Source: JALORV01 sp035429725
GTDB lineage: Bacteria; Pseudomonadota; Gammaproteobacteria; Burkholderiales; Burkholderiaceae_F
DNA length: 8,764 nucleotides
Assembly (NCBI GenBank): GCA_035429725.1
Contig: DAOMFI010000120.1
Location: 1 to 8,764 of the forward strand
Direction: 5' to 3'
Below are positions 6,394 to 8,764 of the stretch, in pieces; position 1 is the first letter of the stretch, and each line of letters opens with the position of its first letter. The translations under genes and the position numbers were made by a program. The notes beneath the pieces were generated by a model. The model was not told where the DNA came from. It was given only the letters and a program-made list of their open reading frames with translations, and did no database searches.

Positions 6394-6863
6394 TTCAGGC
6401 CCATTAAGGCATCGAGCGACACGCGCCCTGCGCCGCGGCCGGCGAGATAAAGAAGTGCCGTGGCCCACACGAGGTGCGTCGGCCACGCGTCCGGATAGAC
6501 GAAGATCTGGATCACCGCGGTCATGCCGAGCAGCGCGAGCGCTGAAGCGCGTGTGAGCAACCCGAGGACCAGCAGCATCGGAAACAGATGCTCCGCGTAC
6601 GCGGCGAGGTGCGCGCCGAGTTCGGGCGGCAATAGCGGCAGCCGGTACTCCTCGGCAAACAGCGCCACGGCGCTGTCACTGACGGTGAGCCAGCCCTCGA
6701 CCTTCGTACGGCCCGAGAGCCAGAACACGCCGGCGATGCCGAAGCGTGCCGCCAGCGCGAGCACATCATGGCCGATCAGCGAGGTGAGCATTCCGGCGGC
6801 GCGGTTGTAGAGCGCGCGTGGTCCGGACACCGAAGGCGGAGCGACAGTCGTGGAAGGCATCAT
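6390..6863 (-). CDS. DoxX family integral membrane protein (GigT-like)
   Basis: The 157-aa product has four hydrophobic segments, at about 34-50, 88-103, 106-123 and 129-143, the DoxX layout. 'RFGIAGVFWLSGRTKVEGW' at 40-58 is the family signature after the first membrane segment. The start is ATGATG at 6863/6860; AAGGA at 6873-6877 lies 9 nt before the first ATG, favouring 6863. The upstream bufC stop is 2 nt away and the 3' end overlaps DUF1223 by 4 nt, so it sits within a tightly coupled operon. DoxX proteins are often found in MNIO/bufferin operons, where they are called GigT in Caulobacter; a role in electron transfer or transport across the inner membrane is suggested but not shown. An in-frame upstream extension toward 7154 overlaps bufC and has no family character. 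Confidence 0.88.
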   Translation of the reverse strand: MMPSTTVAPPSVSGPRALYNRAAGMLTSLIGHDVLALAARFGIAGVFWLSGRTKVEGWLTVSDSAVALFAEEYRLPLLPPELGAHLAAYAEHLFPMLLVLGLLTRASALALLGMTAVIQIFVYPDAWPTHLVWATALLYLAGRGAGRVSLDALMGLK

Positions 6864-6865
6864 GG

Positions 6866-7797
6866 TCAGTTGTCCTTGAGAGGTGCCGCCTGCAACTCGG
6901 CCAGCGCGCCGGCCTGCAGGAGTTGATTGATCAGCGCGGCGAGATCCACGCCCGCGTCGACGTCGATTGCAGTGGTCGCGGCGCGCGCGATGCTGAGGCC
7001 CGCAGCACAGGCCGACAGGAAGGCGGCCCCGGCATGCGGCAGCGCGCCATGGACCACAACGCCGTGCGGCCGCGTCAGCAGGATGCCTTCGCCCCGCCAG
7101 TCGATCTGCGAGTCGTGGTCCGCACCGGCCCGGTTGCGGCTCCACAGCGCGCACACGGGGTGCTCATCGCACCAGAGCCAGCGCGCGNNNNNNNNNNNNN
7201 NNNNNNNNNNNNNNNNNNNNNNNNNNNNNNNNNNNNNNNNNNNNNNNNNNNNNNNNNNNNNNNNNNNNNNNNNNNNNNNNNNNNNNNGTTGCGGCTCCAC
7301 AGCGCGCACACGGGGTGCTCATCGCACCAGAGCCAGCGCGCGGCTGCGTGCGGGCGCAGCGTGACCTGATCCATGTCCTCGAGCGCGATCCGGGCAAGCG
7401 CCGCCGGGTCCATGACGGAATCGTCGGCCGCGACGTGGGCCTCGCTCCATAGCCGATCGGCGCGCGCGACGTCTGCCAGGTAAGGAAGCTCCGCCGCCGG
7501 CTCGAAGTGCGCCAGGAAGTCGGGGAACGACTGCCCGTACGTCAGCAGTGTCGGCGTGCCCGGCAGCGTGCGCCGCGCGTATACGGCGGCGGCGGCGCGG
7601 AACCACTCGTCGCCGACGATGCGTGCGACTGCCGGAAAGTTCGCCTGCAGCGCGTCGATGCAGCCTTTCAGCACCGTATTGCGGTAGACCGCGAAGCCGG
7701 GCTGCGCGACAAGGTCGGCTAGCGGTGAAGTTTCCGCGGGGTGTTCCGCGACGAGCGCCTCCGCGAACGCATGCTGGTAGTCAGCGAGTTGCATCAT
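6866..7797 (-). CDS. bufC: HvfC/BufC-type (DUF2063) partner protein, interrupted by an assembly gap
   Basis: The 5' part (from 7797) encodes the DUF2063 N-terminal domain: 'YQHAFAEAL', 'FAVYRNTVLKGCIDALQANFPAVARIVGDEWF', and 'FPDFLAHF...LPYLADVARADRLW'. The 3' part (to the stop at 6866-6868) continues with the family C-terminal domain. Between them lie 100 N flanked by an identical 55-bp sequence. Removing the N and one copy leaves 777 nt, exactly 259 codons, giving an uninterrupted 258-aa protein of normal length joined at 'CALWSRN/RAGADH'. As deposited, the extra 155 nt shift the frame, so automatic annotation would make two fragments. The start is ATGATG at 7797/7794, overlapping the bufB stop by 4 nt, with GGAGG at 7802-7806 (4 or 7 nt away). 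In bufferin and methanobactin-like systems this protein binds the precursor and works with the DUF692 enzyme. The stop is 2 nt from doxX. Confidence 0.88.
7133..7187. repeat. Left copy of a 55-bp exact repeat flanking the N gap (assembly overlap)
   Basis: It starts GTTGCGGCTCC and ends CCAGCGCGCG, and is identical over 55 bp to 7288-7342. Each copy abuts the N run. The pattern is that of two contig ends sharing a 55-base overlap that the scaffolder did not merge, not a biological duplication. Confidence 0.93.
7188..7287. other. Assembly gap of exactly 100 N
   Basis: One hundred N in a row, a conventional placeholder of unknown length. Because both flanks end in the same 55 bp, the true gap size is probably minus 55 (contigs overlap). 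Confidence 0.97.
7288..7342. repeat. Right copy of the 55-bp exact repeat flanking the N gap
   Basis: Identical to 7133-7187. Both copies read 'AARWLWCDEHPVCALWSRN' or part of it in the bufC frame of their own contig, which is what one shared coding stretch would give. Confidence 0.93.
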
Positions 7798-8669
7798 GCG
7801 GCCTCCGCAAGGGCACTCTGCAGCACGTCATGGGCCCGCCCGCGCTCGACCAGCAGGTCGGAGAATGACGGCACGTGTTCGTCGCGCTCGATCAGCGTCG
7901 GCCGTGCGCCGATGCGGGCGATCAGGCGCTCGTAAAGCGACCACACTGGCGGCGCGATCGGGGCGTCGTGGCTGTCGATCAGGAGCTGCGTACCAAGTAC
8001 CGGATCCACGCTGTGCCCGGCCAGGTGGACCTCAGTGATCAGTTCCGCGGGCACCGCGTCGATGACCGCTTCGGGCCGGTAGCCGAGGTTGTTCGCGCTG
8101 ACGTAGACGTTGTTGACATCGAGCAGCAGCGTGCAGCCGCTGCGGCGCGCGATCTCGATCAGAAATTCGAGTTCGTCGAACTCGTGTTCCGCAAACACCA
8201 GGTAGTGCGCAGGATTCTCCAGCGCGATCGTCCGGCGCAGCCGGTCCTGGACGACGGCGATGTTGCTGACAATGCGCTGCAAGGCCTGCCGCGTGCGCGG
8301 CACCGGCAGCAGGTCGGGCCGATAGACGCCGCCCCAGGTGCTCCACGCCAGGTGCTCGGACACCAGCGCGGGCTGTACGCGATCCACCAGCGCAGCAAGG
8401 TGTTCGAGGTGGGCGGTATCGGGCGCGGTGTCGGCGGCAAGCGACATCGCGACGCCGTGCAGCGACAACGGATGCCGCGTGCGGATCGCCTCGAGCCACG
8501 CGAGGCGCGGCCCGCCGGCGACCATGTAGTTCTCCGGGTGAACTTCGAACCACAGCCCGGCGGCACGGCAGGCGCGCGCGTCGTCGAAGTGCTGGGGCTT
8601 GAGTCCGAGTCCGGCGGTCAGGTCGTGCATGACTTGAAATATCGCTGTGAGGTGCCGCGGCCCGGACAT
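7794..8669 (-). CDS. bufB: DUF692 multinuclear non-heme iron oxidase (MNIO), bufferin maturase
   Basis: The frame gives 291 aa from ATG 8669 or 278 aa from ATG 8630; the family is about 275-290 aa. DUF692 motifs appear in order (numbering from 8669): 'GLGLKPQHF' (20-28), 'FEVHPENYM' (41-49), 'SLHGVAMSL' (69-77), 'LVSEHLAWS' (102-110), 'ALENPAHYL' (149-157), 'LLLDVNNVYVSANN' (181-194), 'ITEVHLAGH' (211-219), 'IDSHDAPI' (231-238) and 'IERD' (260-263). The His, Glu, Asp and Asn residues in these form the iron centre in the family. MNIO enzymes oxidise cysteines of peptide substrates; in bufferins they convert Cys to thiooxazole groups that bind copper. The start at 8630 (MHDLTAGLGL) looks like the usual family N-terminus, and the 8669 start lies within a strong hairpin; neither has a clear Shine-Dalgarno. 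The 3' end overlaps bufC by 4 nt. HvfB and methanobactin-type MbnB are related alternatives; the DoxX neighbour favours bufferin. Confidence 0.92.
   Translation of the reverse strand: MSGPRHLTAIFQVMHDLTAGLGLKPQHFDDARACRAAGLWFEVHPENYMVAGGPRLAWLEAIRTRHPLSLHGVAMSLAADTAPDTAHLEHLAALVDRVQPALVSEHLAWSTWGGVYRPDLLPVPRTRQALQRIVSNIAVVQDRLRRTIALENPAHYLVFAEHEFDELEFLIEIARRSGCTLLLDVNNVYVSANNLGYRPEAVIDAVPAELITEVHLAGHSVDPVLGTQLLIDSHDAPIAPPVWSLYERLIARIGARPTLIERDEHVPSFSDLLVERGRAHDVLQSALAEAA
7802..7806 (-). promoter_or_regulatory. Ribosome binding site of bufC inside bufB
   Basis: GGAGG on the minus strand within the last codons of bufB, 4 nt before ATG 7797 and 7 nt before ATG 7794. The bufB stop (TGA) lies inside the ATGATG, so translation is likely coupled. 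Confidence 0.65.
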
Positions 8670-8723
8670 GTTGATGCGATCCGTACCGTTCCAGGCCAGA
8701 GCGATCGGGTCCGGGCCGCGGCA
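8653..8723 (-). promoter_or_regulatory. Perfect 15-bp inverted repeat between precursor gene and bufB
   Basis: On the minus strand TGCCGCGGCCCGGAC (8723-8709), a 41-nt loop (8708-8668), then GTCCGGGCCGCGGCA (8667-8653). The arms are fully complementary and 13 of 15 pairs are G-C. The structure starts 7 nt after the stop of the upstream small gene, and its 3' arm begins at the G of the ATG at 8669, so that start would be buried. No U-run follows, so it is not a simple terminator. A likely role is mRNA processing, 3' protection or partial attenuation that gives more precursor peptide than enzyme, as is common in peptide-modification operons; the role is inference. Confidence 0.7.
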
Positions 8724-8730
8724 ACCGCGA

Positions 8731-8764
8731 TCAGCTCTTCATCGGCTCAAGCGAGCCCTTGCCC
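8731..8764 (-). CDS. 3' end of a small gene, probably DUF2282 bufferin precursor (partial)
   Basis: Only the last ten codons are in the window, reading GKGSLEPMKS and a TGA stop at 8733-8731. A 'GGSL.P' ending is common in DUF2282 (BufA1-type) periplasmic bufferins as I recall them, and this gene normally lies directly upstream of the DUF692 gene. The signal peptide and cysteines that would prove it are outside the window. The stop is 61 nt from ATG 8669 (100 nt from ATG 8630), with the 15-bp inverted repeat between. The call rests mainly on position. Confidence 0.5.
   Translation of the reverse strand, partial: GKGSLEPMKS

Noticed and set aside
6864..7154. N-terminal extension of DoxX to an ATG at 7154
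   Set aside because: The extra 97 residues overlap bufC in another frame, are Arg-rich without a family match, and the start at 6863 has a good Shine-Dalgarno and correct family length.
7133..7342. 55-bp direct repeat as a biological duplication or att-like site
   Set aside because: Both copies abut an N run and lie inside one coding frame that becomes perfect when they are merged; a contig overlap explains everything.
1..8764. tRNA, rRNA, CRISPR array, insertion sequence or transposase
   Set aside because: No spaced short direct repeats, no transposase-like protein and no recognisable RNA-gene sequence were seen by eye on either strand.

Overview
The window is a GC-rich bacterial chromosome segment. 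Every gene I can support lies on the minus strand, so transcription runs from high to low coordinates. Protein similarity and codon bias suggest a high-GC proteobacterium (gamma or beta); nothing here fixes the taxon further. The sequence is a draft scaffold: it contains a run of exactly 100 N (7188-7287).

Region 1 (about 8764 down to 4704) reads as one operon of the bufferin / MNIO type (gig operon of Caulobacter). In order of transcription: the last codons of a small gene that is probably the DUF2282 bufferin precursor (only its 3' end is in the window); a DUF692 multinuclear non-heme iron oxidase (bufB-like); its DUF2063/HvfC-type partner (bufC-like), broken in this assembly only by the N gap; a DoxX-family membrane protein; a DUF1223 secreted thioredoxin-fold protein; and a metal-dependent amidohydrolase with a twin-arginine-like signal. 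Start/stop overlaps of 4 nt (bufB/bufC and doxX/DUF1223) and a 2-nt gap (bufC/doxX) show tight coupling. A perfect 15-bp inverted repeat separates the precursor gene from bufB, and a 9-bp hairpin separates DUF1223 from the amidohydrolase. The inferred role is making and using a modified Cys-rich metal-binding (copper) peptide in the periplasm, with extra periplasmic redox and hydrolase functions added.

Region 2 (4703-4352) is a 352-bp intergenic stretch with several inverted repeats and no convincing gene. It should hold the end of the first operon and the promoter of the second.

Region 3 (4351 down to 1) is the conserved stationary-phase/stress operon prkA(yeaG)-yeaH-spoVR(ycgB): a AAA-type serine protein kinase, a VWA-domain UPF0229 protein and a SpoVR protein whose C-terminus runs off the window. 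Gaps of 25 and 31 nt, each with a good Shine-Dalgarno, support co-transcription.

The most useful observations are: (a) the N gap is an assembly artefact flanked by an identical 55-bp overlap, and collapsing it restores an intact 258-aa bufC; (b) the long hairpin over the annotated-type start of bufB, which probably sets precursor versus enzyme levels and argues for a downstream start; (c) the extension of the bufferin operon by DUF1223 and a Tat-type amidohydrolase.
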